A stretch of DNA of 64,000 nucleotides from Copromyces sp. CBS 386.78 (Eukaryota; Ascomycota; Sordariomycetes; Sordariales; Sordariaceae), in assembly GCA_030685235.1 (NCBI GenBank), contig MU839113.1, positions 1-64,000 on the forward strand. Direction: 5' to 3'. Shown piece after piece: positions 46,898-58,672 of this stretch. A program made the position numbers and the translations under genes. How positions within the stretch are numbered: the stretch's first letter is position 1; every line of letters begins with the position of its first letter. The notes beneath the pieces were generated by a model, which saw only the letters and a list, made by a program, of their open reading frames with translations, was not told where the DNA came from and searched no databases.

Positions 46898-49313
46898 GGA
46901 TGCTAAAGGAGAGCTACAAGTAGAGGGGAGCTGTCTAGGACAGTGAGAGAAGCCAAAATCTGGCAGAACAAACAGTCTTTACCAGCACAACAACAACACC
47001 ATCGACGTCAACCATCAACATCCCGGCGTACCGAAATGTCTTGCTCGGAATAAGGCATACGCGGTAATCGCGCGATTTCCATCCCTTTTCCACAACCAGC
47101 CGACCGACGTCCTTCCTCGGAAGAGCAGGAGCAACCGGCGTATTTCCTTGTTACAACCAACCATCGTCATCTGATCGTCATTTTGAGCATCATTATCAGC
47201 ATTTCCCTTTACGTACCTACTGTAGACCTTGGGAATTCGGGAGCAGGCACTGCAGCAAGCACCGCGCTTTTTTCTCTTTTCTCATATATACCTATATCCA
47301 TCGTGCTTTCTATCGTTTTCAGTCAGTCATTCAGTCAGTTCCATCGACGTGGGGTTTGGGGCAGTGGGAGGAAGAAGGGAAGAAAGGAACGAAGGAAGAA
47401 AGGAAGCAACGAAGGAAGGATGGCGGCAAGATAAAAACGGGGATCGCATTGGAGGGAATACCAAAACTTTTCCGGATTACTCAGCTCGCTCTTGCCTTTT
47501 ACACAACTTTTAATCCCCTACCGCCGACAAACACTCAACATCACCACACAAGGCCGATCGACACCGACCCAACCATCCAACAATCATTCACACAACAGTT
47601 TTCAACAACACAACACACTCACTCGCCGCAAGGTCTCCAACACCACATCACACATTTCCTTATTTGTTCTTCTTCGATTCAAATTCACGAAGTTATGACC
47701 GTCATGAAAAGGGGGAGGGAAGGAAGGGGAGGGAGATATATCTATAGCCGGAGAAGCCTTTTTTTTTTTTCAGTCAGTAGCGTAGATGTACCATGTAGCA
47801 TGTATTGTAACAATCAACGTACCCACCTGTATCTGTAATAAACCATTTACCGCTATCTAATCTCAAGTGTTCTGTCTTTGTGCTGTAACCGTGAAGGTCT
47901 GGAGTAAGTTTTGTCAAAGCAATCTCTCAGGAACTTTTGAGACGCGAACTTTGCCAGTCAAGGTTGTATGAAGAAAAACCGACCAAGCCAAATTCAGGTG
48001 GTGACAGGGAACCCCGGATGAGCTGTAGCCCAACGTTTTGACCATGTGCTCAATTTATGTTGGTCACAATGTCACCAGGCTCGGAACAACTCGTGAGAGC
48101 TTTGATAAAGTTGCTCAATTCCTCTTGCTATGTTGCCAAATGCGGTGAGCAAGGGGAGCTGAACTGTCTAAAGGCCAGCGAAAATTTAAGAGAAGTCCGT
48201 GGATTCTGACTCGTCAACTGCTCTGTGTCTTTTCTTTTTTGTTTTTTTACCCTGATCCACGGCAACGGCGGAGATACGACCGGAAGGTTCGTCCGAAGTT
48301 CAAACCACGAGGTGGTGATATTGTAGTCTTTGCGTCAATGACATTGGCGCAAGCGGGACATCCCATCTTTCCAAATCTCCCGGGAGACAGTAGTCCCTTT
48401 GTGGATATCTCTCCCGCAACCCTAACAGTACGGCCCCAGGGGCAGTTTCTGCTTCACCCATCCTGTGTTGTTCGGACTACAAACCCATTTCCACCCAACA
48501 AATCAAGTTCCATGGTTCTGGCCTAGATGATGGTATCAGTGGGTATCCGGTCGGTTTGTGAAATTGTCACTTGAATTGCCGAGTTTTCTGCCGTTTTGCC
48601 AATCGACATGTCCTGGTCCTAGATCTAGTTCAGCTGTGGTTCGACAATCATTACAAGTAACCAGCATAAACTTTTGCGCTCCCACGAAAGAGAGCCCACC
48701 ATAACGGATATCCATCGTTATCGCTTTGCACTAGCAAAAAACCGCTCGGTTTCAATCGCCCAAGACAGACCAGATTCAGGTAACGTCATGCCCCGTTGCC
48801 CCTATCACCACAGGATTTGAGCCTCTCCAGAACCGACGCGACAATAATCCATCAGGTTTTCTGCTCCAGGTCAGAGGTTTGGGACCTTTACGCTAATGCA
48901 GAAACTGAGTGACCAGCTCAAGCTTTGACGTCGGCGCAAGCGGAGCCGAGCGACCGAATGTTCCAGGCTGAGACGCCATGGCCCAGGTGGAAGTGCATGA
49001 CATTGGCAGGTCAGGGCTACCTTTGCACTTGACAAGAGCACCCCATTGCCGCCGTGAAGCATGGCAGACGATCACGTTATTCCAACGACATCCCTTTCCC
49101 TGACGACCAGTGCGCGCCGTCCATCGCCTGGACTATTGCCGAGCTCGGCCACCGTGGACGAATAAGGATGCCAAAGCGACCAGCCTGAGCCGCCGTCGAG
49201 GTCGTATTGCATGCCAGCGAAGGGCTCTAGTGCCCAGCAGAAGCAGCGCGTCAGTACAGAAAGAAGTCCATCGGAATACGGAGGCAAAGCACAACACCGT
49301 GATGCGGAAGTGT
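46898..49313. other. 3' region of the CRIB gene and intergenic DNA
   Basis: The first kilobase is probably 3' UTR (CA-rich and AAGG-rich runs, T11 at about 47760). Beyond about 47,850 no gene is supported. Minus-strand frames at 48893-49075 and 49072-49287 look mildly protein-like but lie in different frames. Confidence 0.45.
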
Positions 49314-49930
49314 TCAGTCTTGGGGTGTCGGCGCAACTTGTCGAATGGTTCTGTAAGATGCCGCCATGTCGAGGACCAAATCTCCACCATGTATGACGGT
49401 CGAGCGTATACTGGCACTCGATGAGACGTCGTCCAGAACCTCGACCTCAGCCTCGAAAGCCGGGCGACCCAGCAGAATGTCTTCGTACGCCTGCGCAGGG
49501 GACGGGTGGAGGTCCTGCATTGAGCCGCGCAAATCAGCCTTCGAATCTTCCAGAATAATGTCTCTGTATCGCCAGGCAGGTAGCCGGGTTCGTTCACATC
49601 CGACTTCTATTGTCCGACAAACAGGGATGACACCTCGGCCCTCTCACTTGACGGCAGCACGGGGAGAGTATTGCAGGCAGATGAAGGCCGGCTCTCGGGA
49701 CGAGACATCTGTGCGACTGGATCGATCTCCGACGTTCGATTCGGCGTCAATCATTGTTTCGTCAAAGGACCGCTTTTCGTCTCAGATCCAGGCGGAAATC
49801 GTGTCTACGGCTGTGCCAACAGGACCCGTTAGCATGGGCGACTTCCAACTACTATCACCTTGGGCTGGCGGGGATGGATGGATATTTACCCAGAGATTTG
49901 AGAGTTTTTGGAAGGATGGGAAAATGGGTC
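49314..49930 (-). pseudogene. Minus-strand coding-like frame interrupted by two TGA codons
   Basis: One minus-strand frame stays open for about 600 nt apart from two TGA codons and reads like a protein: SNLWVNIHPSPPAQGDSSWK, then TAVDTISAWI, DEKRSFDETMIDAESNVGD, then RYRDIILEDSKADLRGSM and AQAYEDILLGRPAFEAEVEV. No family is recognised. An open + strand frame of 213 codons (49366-50007) covers the same DNA, so one of the two may be a shadow. If the minus frame is the real one, the TGAs could come from CGA by C-to-T change, giving a lightly mutated gene; alternatively there are introns I cannot place. Low certainty. Confidence 0.3.
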
Positions 49931-52900
49931 GTGTCGAGAAAAGACTTGGCCTTACAAGTCACAAGAGCCACAGCTTGGTCGATCGCAAAGCCGGACGTCT
50001 AGACTGATGTCTGAATCATGTCTAGCTGATGGAACCAGCCTTGCGGATCGATTCGACTTCCTGTCGATACCGTTCGAGGGACGTAAACGAATTGGACGGT
50101 TGACAAAGAGAGAAAGAGATGATGGATCTCGGTGCCAACAAGCAACAGTTACAGCCCGGTCAAGCGACTTGGCCCGCGGCATCACAGTCAAAGCTCCGTC
50201 ATGTCTTTCTTGGTGGGGAACCTGAGCTTTGCCGGAGAGCATCATGGCAAGCACGAGAATCCGGCAGTGGCAGTTGGATGATCTAAGCTCCCGGGCCCGA
50301 CTTCCAGGTTGAGGCGCCTGTTGAGAGCCGATGAAAGGACCGTGATGGGATGTCGTCTTGTTGGTCCTGACCTTGGGAAGGTTCGTCCCTACTATCGGTG
50401 GACATCGCTGGTGCCTGCATTGGATGAATCCGGGCCATCCAGGGATGGCCCCAGTTGTGACCGCAGTGGCCGCAGCACCAACGGCCAACAACGGCGCAGC
50501 AATGTCGTTCGTATTTTTTTATGAATTGGCGCAACATCGCATAGCATTGCATACCTACCATGTATGAAGGCCGGCCCAGGCTGTTGCTTGGAGTTGCAGT
50601 GCTCAGAAACTTCCTGTCCCCTCAATTGCGGCGCCCCCAACAAACAGCTGAGAGGTTGGTTGCCCTTCCGTTTCTCCGTGTTTGACCTTCTTGGACGAGC
50701 AGGGCTCTTCTTGACAAGGCTCTTGCCTTGTTTATTTAAACTCGGCTGTGTTTCCTCGTCCAGATTCTACGATTTCCACTTGGCCTTCAACAACTGCCCA
50801 AAGTCTCATCTGTGCGCACATACATCCTCGGAGAGGAGAAGGGTGCATAATTGAGGTGCGGCGCAGATCATGGTGGTAGACACCTGCGATCACCACATAC
50901 GAGCGCAGCTCATGTGACTCCGGTCTCGTTGTTCTACGAGAATAACAGCTGAGTGCGTGCAAGGGAGGACACGGTACCCGACCAATGCAGCAACTCCAAA
51001 GCGGAAACAGACGGGACGAGAGAAAGAGCGAAGCAGCTGCTTGCTCATTTGTGCAATTGGCGTTACCTGTAAGCCTGGAGGCCACTGGACACGCCCAGCA
51101 TTCCAACAATAGTTAGGTAACTTTAGGTCTAGTCTGCGCCTGCCGGACTCCCACTGCCCTCCGACTAGCGACCAAATTACGATCAGGCCATCACCTGTTG
51201 TTCCCTTGTCCTCTCCGACCTTTCACGAACAAGAAAACCCCATCCCACACACACGGAAGTCGGAATCAGCGACCAATCCAACTTCAATTGATGTTGCTAC
51301 GTACCTACCTATCATGGAGAAGTCATCAAGTCTCCCTCAGACCGGTACTCGCTCGGCCGAACCGACCTGGTGCATAAGACAGTGGAGGCATCCTCTTACG
51401 TGGCCAGGTGGCCTCCCCAACTGGACTCTGAAGGTCACGGCTTGCCTTGGGCTCCTGCCTTCTCTTACCATGGCAACCAGAGGAAGGTGCTAATGTGGCA
51501 CCGGACCCGATGGACCTGTCGAGCCAAGTTCATTCAAGGTGGTACTCTACTAAGCTACTACCGACCAGTCTGTCGCTACTCGCCCATAAAACCTACATCA
51601 CCTCACTTCTTCCAATATTCTGACATGGAAACACCAGACCCAGCAGAACTTCTTCTCCTTCGCCTGCGAATTTTATTCATACCGGCGACCCATTGGAACG
51701 GCGTCAAATCTAGACCGCAGATATCACGCGCTCAAAGGCGGCTCTGCTTCAATCCCTGCCCTGCTTCCGCTCTTCCGTACGATGCCTGTCACGGCCTGTC
51801 ACCTCGAGGCCTGTCTCGCCTGTCTTAGCACTCTGCGCTATCATTACCAAGGGGTGCATCCCAAGGGTTAGGTACCCAAAAGCAGACCAAGGCCTTCCCC
51901 ATATTGTCTGCCCTATTTTAACATGGTCTTATTGTGGCGACGGCAAGACCTGTCAAACCAGCATTTGATGATTGCCTCCATCCACCTCAGAGTCACATAT
52001 TGTATGCTCTGCCTGTCAAAAACAGCCTGTTTAGCAGCCCGTCTGCGTAGCTGCCTCGGACATCTATTCTAGGTTCGCTGTTGCTTTTGGCTCTCAAAAG
52101 GTCTCACCAAACACACGACCGGGAGCCGGATGCCATGCGAGACAGTCCACCCAGGGGCGACCACGGAAGGAAAGGAGAGAAGATGGAGTAAACGGCCTGC
52201 CGAGGGTCCAGCAAATCTCCAGTTGGCGTGGTCTGGACAGTAGTGTACACCTGTAGCGCGATCAACCGCAGCGTTCAACCGTCCTGATTCGCCGATTCCT
52301 TGATTCTGGAAAATCGCAATGGGGCTTCTCCAGTCCCTGGCCTATCACGATGATGACGGTGCTACTAATCCTGGCCCTTTCAGCCGATGGGACTATGGAT
52401 CTCGGCAGTGTCTCAGTGTTGAGAGACGTCCTCCTGCAAGACAACCAGACAATCTCACTGTAGCAGTCGAATGGAGGACTACTTTTAGGGCTGCAACATG
52501 GACACCCTGCGGCCGATTCAACGGTTAGAACTACTACTCCGTACAGACACCACAGTACAATTTGGTCTGTGCAGCCACCCTTGGTCGCCATACCCTTGGA
52601 CAGTTCCCCGACGAGGAATGCCCACCGACGTGTCACGACGGCTGTGGTACGGCCTGGCATTTACGGATCGAGCTAAAACCTCATCTCGATTCGGCAACAG
52701 GCTCGTCGTCATAGCAGAAACGCATGGCAAAACGACAAATTCGGCATCGGAATTGCCATTCTCGCCGGTCACTCATCACCAGCCGCTCCGCTGAGTGGGA
52801 TCCTTCCTCCGGGAAGGATCGATCCCGCCGTTGCTTTCTCCGCTCGAATCTGCTTCCAAATACAGGAGGCCATAAATAAGGGCAAGCCCCATCCGGTCTG

Positions 52901-54363
52901 GCTATCCACAACCGGAGCAAGCTGAATACGACGGCGTGTCAGGTAATTAAGTCAGCTTTATCCCAAGAGGGCATTCTGTATCGGCGATCGGAAGCCACAG
53001 CTACGCACTTCGACTGAAAATCCATGGTTGAAATGCAGCTTTGGAATTAACAGGTTTGGTAGAGCGGACTTTCACTCTTCCCGGGTGGGTATCTCCCTCA
53101 TGGGTGCATGGGCAAAACAATAGCCAGATGCAGAGCTCACCCCTCCCTCAACGCTCTCAAGGGTTGACCGAGTGGAACCAGGATACATCGCCCGGGCATC
53201 TACCAGGACCGGCCAGGGTCGGCGACCCTCAACTACCCTGGCAAAGCAACGGCGTCCGGGGTTCAGTAGCTCAGGAGTGGTTCCCTATCGTCATCAAAAG
53301 TCAGGTCGGCTGTGTGGGTGTGCACCCTACCCGTCCATTGTCCATCGCAAGGTAAGGGCGGCGGATGGGGGCGGCCGTGGCTTCAAGCATAGGTGCAGCA
53401 TACTGGACACTCGAGCGTGCCAACCGGTCATGTCGAGTAACGCAGTGCTAGATACTCGGCTGCTGCGGCTGCAGTCACTCCGCAGCCGGATCAACCATCG
53501 TCCATCGAAAAACAGAGTGCCAAGAAGCGATGATAAAGTTGTAACAGGATCGAGTGCGGGCGGGACCGCACAGAAAGTAAGAGTGTCATATAATAAGGAA
53601 GGGCCAGCGGCTCGGTCCGAGCAGGTAACCACGAAGCCAGTGGCTGCCAGAACCTCCGCTCCTACAATCGGAAGTACTACTGCGTAGGTGATGTTCCTAC
53701 GAGGATATGCCAGCCACTTGACCTGCAACTCAGGAGATCAGGTAGCCCCCTCTGTTCCGCCCCCTATACATGGTACATGTGAACGGCACACTCGTTAAGG
53801 CTTAGCCCAAGTTACTGACTACCAGTGGGGAGACCTGAAAGCCAGACGCATTCACTCCACTGCCACTCGTCCTTCTCAAGAAGCGCATTGCCCCGATCTT
53901 GTGCTTTCTATCAGCTTATCACGGGCACCCGGGACTTGGGACGACAGAAATTGGCCAACACCACCAAGACTATTCTCGAACAAGCTCGATCTACCACGGG
54001 AATCGGGCGTATCACAAGCACAATCTTCCAAAGCTGTCTGGGTCTCGTTTCCGCCTACTAGGGCTGGACTAGATAGGGGAGGAACGCGTGTGATCCCTTG
54101 ACCCCGGGGTTATTACCTAGGTAATCTACGCTGAACGAGGCGCCGGCGGCCTGAGATACCACCTAAACGTTGACAGCGAATGGAAAGGCCGATCTTAACC
54201 TAGTCGACATCTCCCCATCGAGGTATATAGTGACCTGAAGCGAAGAGTCAGGAGTCCAATTGCTTATGGGCCACAGCATATTCCCCCCACGACGACTTCA
54301 AATTCCCCAGCTTTGCGTCTTTGGGTTTCCGCAGCGCATAACCTGGGACTTAACCGATCGAAG
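49931..54363. other. Gene-poor tract of normal composition
   Basis: About 4.4 kb with only short overlapping frames on both strands, for example 52262-52660 (-) and 53172-53687 (+), none with recognisable motifs. No RNA gene or mobile-element ends were seen. The right end should hold the promoter of the bHLH gene. Confidence 0.5.
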
Positions 54364-56489
54364 ATGGCACGACCCGACGGCGAACAACAACCGCACTTCA
54401 ACAACTACGGAGCCGGAACGCACGAGGTACGCAAACTTTCATTGTCTTACTCGCTTTTACCCGATTCAAACCGAGCCCTGTATCCGAGAAGTCATCCATT
54501 TCCCTCCCCTGTTTGGTGATTTGCAAGGCTGGGCCTGCTCGGTAGACGGAGAGACGGGCAGAGAGAATCCGTATTGCCCTCCCTCAAACACCCGATAAGC
54601 TCGAGGTCATTGTGCCGCGCAAGCTCTACAGGTCAACAAAATCCTGCAAATCAGACTCCACAGCCAAGGCAGCCTAGGTGGATGACTGGATGACTTGAAA
54701 CCCAACAGTTCGAGTGAGCAAAAAGTTCTCAACGGCCTCTTCCCTGAGATATCGGTGCGTATATGGCATAGTTGCCGGTCAAGACATTTGACAATATTGT
54801 CGATCAGAGGAGCATCGCGGGCGGGGAGACCAGGAGACTGTTGTGGGGGAGAGATTTCGTTGTCGGGGTCATCCAAGAAAGGCGAAAAGGGAGAACAGAG
54901 TCATGAGGTTGGTAGGGGTAACGTGAGATGAGGACCCCGAGTTAGAAGCATAGCTTTATACGCTTCGCATTCAAACAAACTCGACTATCGCAAAATAGCT
55001 AACATATTAACAATGGCGTTTTCAGCAGGTGATGAACGAAGTACCGTCAGCCTTCAGTCCCGGCAGCGGTCTGGAAAGTCTTGGCATGCCCGAACACGCC
55101 ACTTACTCCGAAAATCAAACCACTTCGATACACGCTACACACCAACGGAACGGACCGAGCTTCCCCTATCCGAACTTCGCCTCTTCAGCCCGGCAAACCA
55201 CGCTTCCGACTTCTCCAACCTTCCCTATAGCGACAGCGTCATATCACGTTCCGACGCCTGACAATCCCGCGCAACCTCCTTACTATCAACAAGGGGCTGG
55301 CTGGGAGCAACAACAACTACCACCCACGAGCGCCGCCGCTCTGTACAACCGTGAACACACGGCGGTTTCAGAACCTCCGGGAGTGACGTCCTACGAATTC
55401 ACGCCATCGCATGATATCTCGGAACCTTACCTCGCTGGCGGTAACACTTACGGATCGCCGCCTGTTCTCCAGAGCCCAGTACAGCCCGGATTTGGTTTCT
55501 CGTGGGCAAACGGTTACCTGCCGAACGGCCTTGGACCGAACACACCTACTCAGGGAGCCTTAGTATCGCCGACTGCAAGAACATTTGGATCAATCAGCGC
55601 GCCCTCCGAAACTGGGTTTTCGGACAATTCAGACGGCGTCACTTACGCAAATGTCAACGAGGGAGCCGGTCAGCAGCAGCAGCAGCACCAGCACCAGCAG
55701 CCACAACAACAACAAAAGCAGCAACATGAGCACCAGCAGCAATGGATTCAAACTGCCACCGAATCCATCGAAGGCAAGAACAAGGAGGGTCAGTGGGATA
55801 ACAGCGAAGGGAAGGCCCCCAGCCAGAGCATGACACCCATATCTCGCGGGTCGCCGTTCAGCACAGCGGCGACACTGGCAGCGTTGCCGGCAGTACCAGG
55901 AGGTAGTGCCAAGACCACGAACGGGACTGTGTCCGCGGCTACCACCGCCAGCAGGAACAAAGGAAAACTGCGAAGCGCCTCCCGGGCTCCCAAAAACATC
56001 CAGCCGCGACCACAAGAGACGCCAGAAGAACGGAAGTCGCGCAACTCCCACAACCTGGTTGAGAAGCAGTATCGCAACCGGCTCAACGCACAATTCGAGA
56101 GTCTCCTTGCCGTGCTCCCGGACTCTTTGCGTTCTTCGATGACCATGATGGGCGGTGGCTGCGGCGGAGACTCGGACGGTGTCAACGGCAATGGTGCTGG
56201 TAGTGTCATTCCCGGTCAACACCCTTCCCTTGACTTCAGCATCGAGCGCCGTCTGAGCAAAGCGGAGGTGCTAGATATGTCGAGGCGGTATATATTAACA
56301 TTGGAAAAGGAACGGGAGATGCTGGAGAGGGAGAAAGAGCAGTTGCTTCATAGCATTGACCAGCTGAGACATGGTCAGCATGTTCAGCATGGCCTCGTGC
56401 AGCATAGCCACGGTCCTCCTGCTATGTACATGGTGGATAGGAATGGAGTATCGATAGGGCATGGGCATATGAGAGGCGTTGGTGGTTGA
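54364..56489 (+). CDS. bHLH transcription factor (about 508 aa, two-exon model)
   Basis: The DNA-binding region is clear: SRNSHNLVEKQYRNRLN then AQFESLLAVLP (basic region and helix 1). The E-box-contacting residues His, Glu and Arg are spaced H-x3-E-x3-R. After a Gly-rich loop of about 40 residues, helix 2 (RRLSKAEVLDMSRRYILTLE) runs into a leucine-zipper-like coiled coil. It should dimerise and bind CANNTG-type sites. Exon 2 (55026-56489) also holds a Gln-rich activation-like tract. Upstream lies GCTAAC and the tandem acceptor TTCAGCAG, so the frame continues from an earlier exon. The best candidate is 54364-54426 (MARPDGEQQPHFNNYGAGTHE, donor GTACGC), phase 0, with a 599-nt intron that is long for this genome. 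If that exon is wrong, the internal ATG at 55032 would start a 485-residue protein. Confidence 0.8.
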
Positions 56490-57392
56490 ACCATCTCGCT
56501 CTCTTGGCCCTTTTTCTCTTCTCATGGGGTTTACTGTATAAACCTTTTATCGTGTTTATTCCATTCAACACAACACAAAAAAGGCGTTACATAATAGGAG
56601 GGGAGAGGTTTTATGGTGCTGCGCTTTGAAGGGTAAAGTGAACTTCCGGGATTAGTTGATAAACACCTTTTCATTTCAATTCATTGTTCAAAGAAAAGTG
56701 GAAGGGGCGGGTCTTACACCATGCGGCACGTATTCCACTCGCATTAGCTATCCACATGGGTTTTGGGTTAGAGCTCGGTTTCGGGATTGGGTAAAAGTAG
56801 GGAACAACTCGATTGCTCGATGAAGATTGAAGGATTTAGACTATCGGGCCTTATTCAACACCCCCTTTTTCTTTTTCCCCAGGCCACATGCAACATCTTT
56901 ACCTGTAAACCAAATACGATACCCAATGAGGGAGGTTCCAGCCACCGATTGCACAGTTCTTGACTGACATTCGTACGTACTTGCCGCAACGGTTCTTATC
57001 AATGTCAGATAAAAACTGATGCAGGAAATCCCGCATTGTGCGACAAGCACGATAGACGCACAGTCAATTGTCAATCATCTGCAATGCTCGTCGAGTTTGT
57101 CCTTCCTATATGATTGCCATTCTCTGACGTGAACATCCAAACTTGATCATCAGTCATTATCATCGTCTTTAAACCAGAATCCTCAGGTAACGGTGTTTCC
57201 ATTCGGCAGCAACCACACACACCTTTAAGCCCTCCCCGGCTTTGAGCATACTTACAGTTAGTGAACAGTTCAATAGTGGTTGGTGCTTTCCCAATCTCGA
57301 GCTGCTATACGTCTCAATATCATTACCCATCGTCCCAAGTCACAAACAATCCAACGGGTATATAGAGGAGGTTCTTGGCACCCCTTTCCCGT
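56490..57392. other. Intergenic between the bHLH gene and the tRNA-like locus
   Basis: Holds the bHLH 3' region. No gene, repeat or RNA feature supported. Confidence 0.5.
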
Positions 57393-57497
57393 GGTCCGTT
57401 GGTGTAACTGGTAGCAGGCCTGGTCTGGGTAGGTATATCTGCGGGCGATCTACTCTTGGAGATCAGGATAGTGCCGGTTCGGATCCGGCGCGGGCCT
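57393..57497 (+). tRNA. tRNA-Gln-like locus with intron-like insertion; functional status doubtful
   Basis: The ends pair as an acceptor (GGTCCGT with GCGGGCC, two wobbles), followed by discriminator T, as in fungal tRNA-Gln. The D arm TTGGTGTAACTGGTAGCA is the Gln/Glu type. The T arm is GCCGG-TTCGGAT-CCGGC, and a T8 run directly after (57497-57504) fits a Pol III stop. The anticodon stem CCTGG/TCAGG encloses about 39 nt, so an intron of about 32 nt is implied. The only Gln anticodon available is CTG, but it puts the loop one base out of register (C where U33 is expected). Position 58 is G instead of A. These oddities suggest a degenerate gene or a tRNA pseudogene; a different isotype is possible. 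Confidence 0.5.
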
Positions 57498-58672
57498 TTT
57501 TTTTGGTCATTTTTGCCCCCTCTTTTTTTTTTCTCCTTTTTTTTTCTCCCTTGTTTTTCTTTCCACACACTCGACATGCTATGCGTCTGGGCAATTACCG
57601 TCGTGCTCTGTCAAACGTGGTGGCAGGTTCATGGAAGGGTTTGATAATAGTTGTCAAACTTCTAGTCAACCAACAATCATATTACGGTTGTCACATAGTC
57701 AACTGAACACTCACCTCCTCTGTCTAGTGTAGTGAAGGTGAAGACCAAAGAAACAGACCCAGGCATTCGTTTAACCCTAAAGAACTTGAAGATGATGTGG
57801 AAATAATATGTATATATAAGCTATGTAACTTTCTCTTTTCCTTAGACTTGGTTGTAACACACACTATTCAACGCCGCTTTCCCTTTAAAGCAAATGAATC
57901 ATGATAATTTTCCCTTGGGCTGCCACTTAAACGCCGCCGCCTGCCTGCCGACCCAAAGATCAAACCAGCACACACACCACATTGACCACGCATCCGCTAC
58001 AATCCCGAGCCGAAGCCGCGCCACGCTTCCCCAACCACAGACTGAAGTTGTCGCATTTTGAGCCACCGCTGACCGTCCATCTTGAGAGTTCAGTCAGAAT
58101 TTTCTTCTGTCTCGCAAGCAAGACAAAGAGCAACCAGCTTTCCCTCCTTCCGCGCAGTCCGATCATGTTTGATCCCCCCTTAGCCCCCGCGCTAAGCTGT
58201 CTGAGCCGACTAATCAAGGCGGGTGCGCAGACCTCGGCTGCCGTCGTTTTTGTCGCTCTCCGTCCTTTCTGTTCTGCCGTCGTACTGGCGATGGGACCGA
58301 CTTCTTCAAATGTCAACATGCAGGCGGAGTCACGGGATGGATGCCCCCACCCTTCTTACCACCTAACCTAGCGACAAGACGCAAAATCCAACCTTGTCGC
58401 GCCTTCAGCTCTTCAAGACCACCCTTGTCCTGACAGCTTCCTCACTTCCACCTCCCCACGCCTCCCGCTTTCCCGTCTTCTCCTTGCAAAGGATATAATA
58501 ACTAACTGACATGGGCCAAATTGAGCCTAGCCAGACCATGCCAGGCCAGGCCAACCGCAGAAGTAATCCGTCACGGTAGTAGCAACAACCTCCGAATGCC
58601 CTGTTGAAGCTGTGCCGCTTTGCGCTTTGCGCTACGCTTCGTTCCACTCTGCCCGAGTAATCATAATCACAC
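57498..58672. other. Intergenic between tRNA-like locus and CenH3
   Basis: T-rich runs follow the tRNA-like locus. Beyond it only short frames without motifs. It contains the CenH3 3' region at the right end (minus strand). Confidence 0.5.

Noticed and set aside
55629..56222. 197-codon minus-strand frame opposite the bHLH gene.
   Set aside because: Leu/Val-rich antisense of the Gln-rich and loop segments of the bHLH coding sequence.
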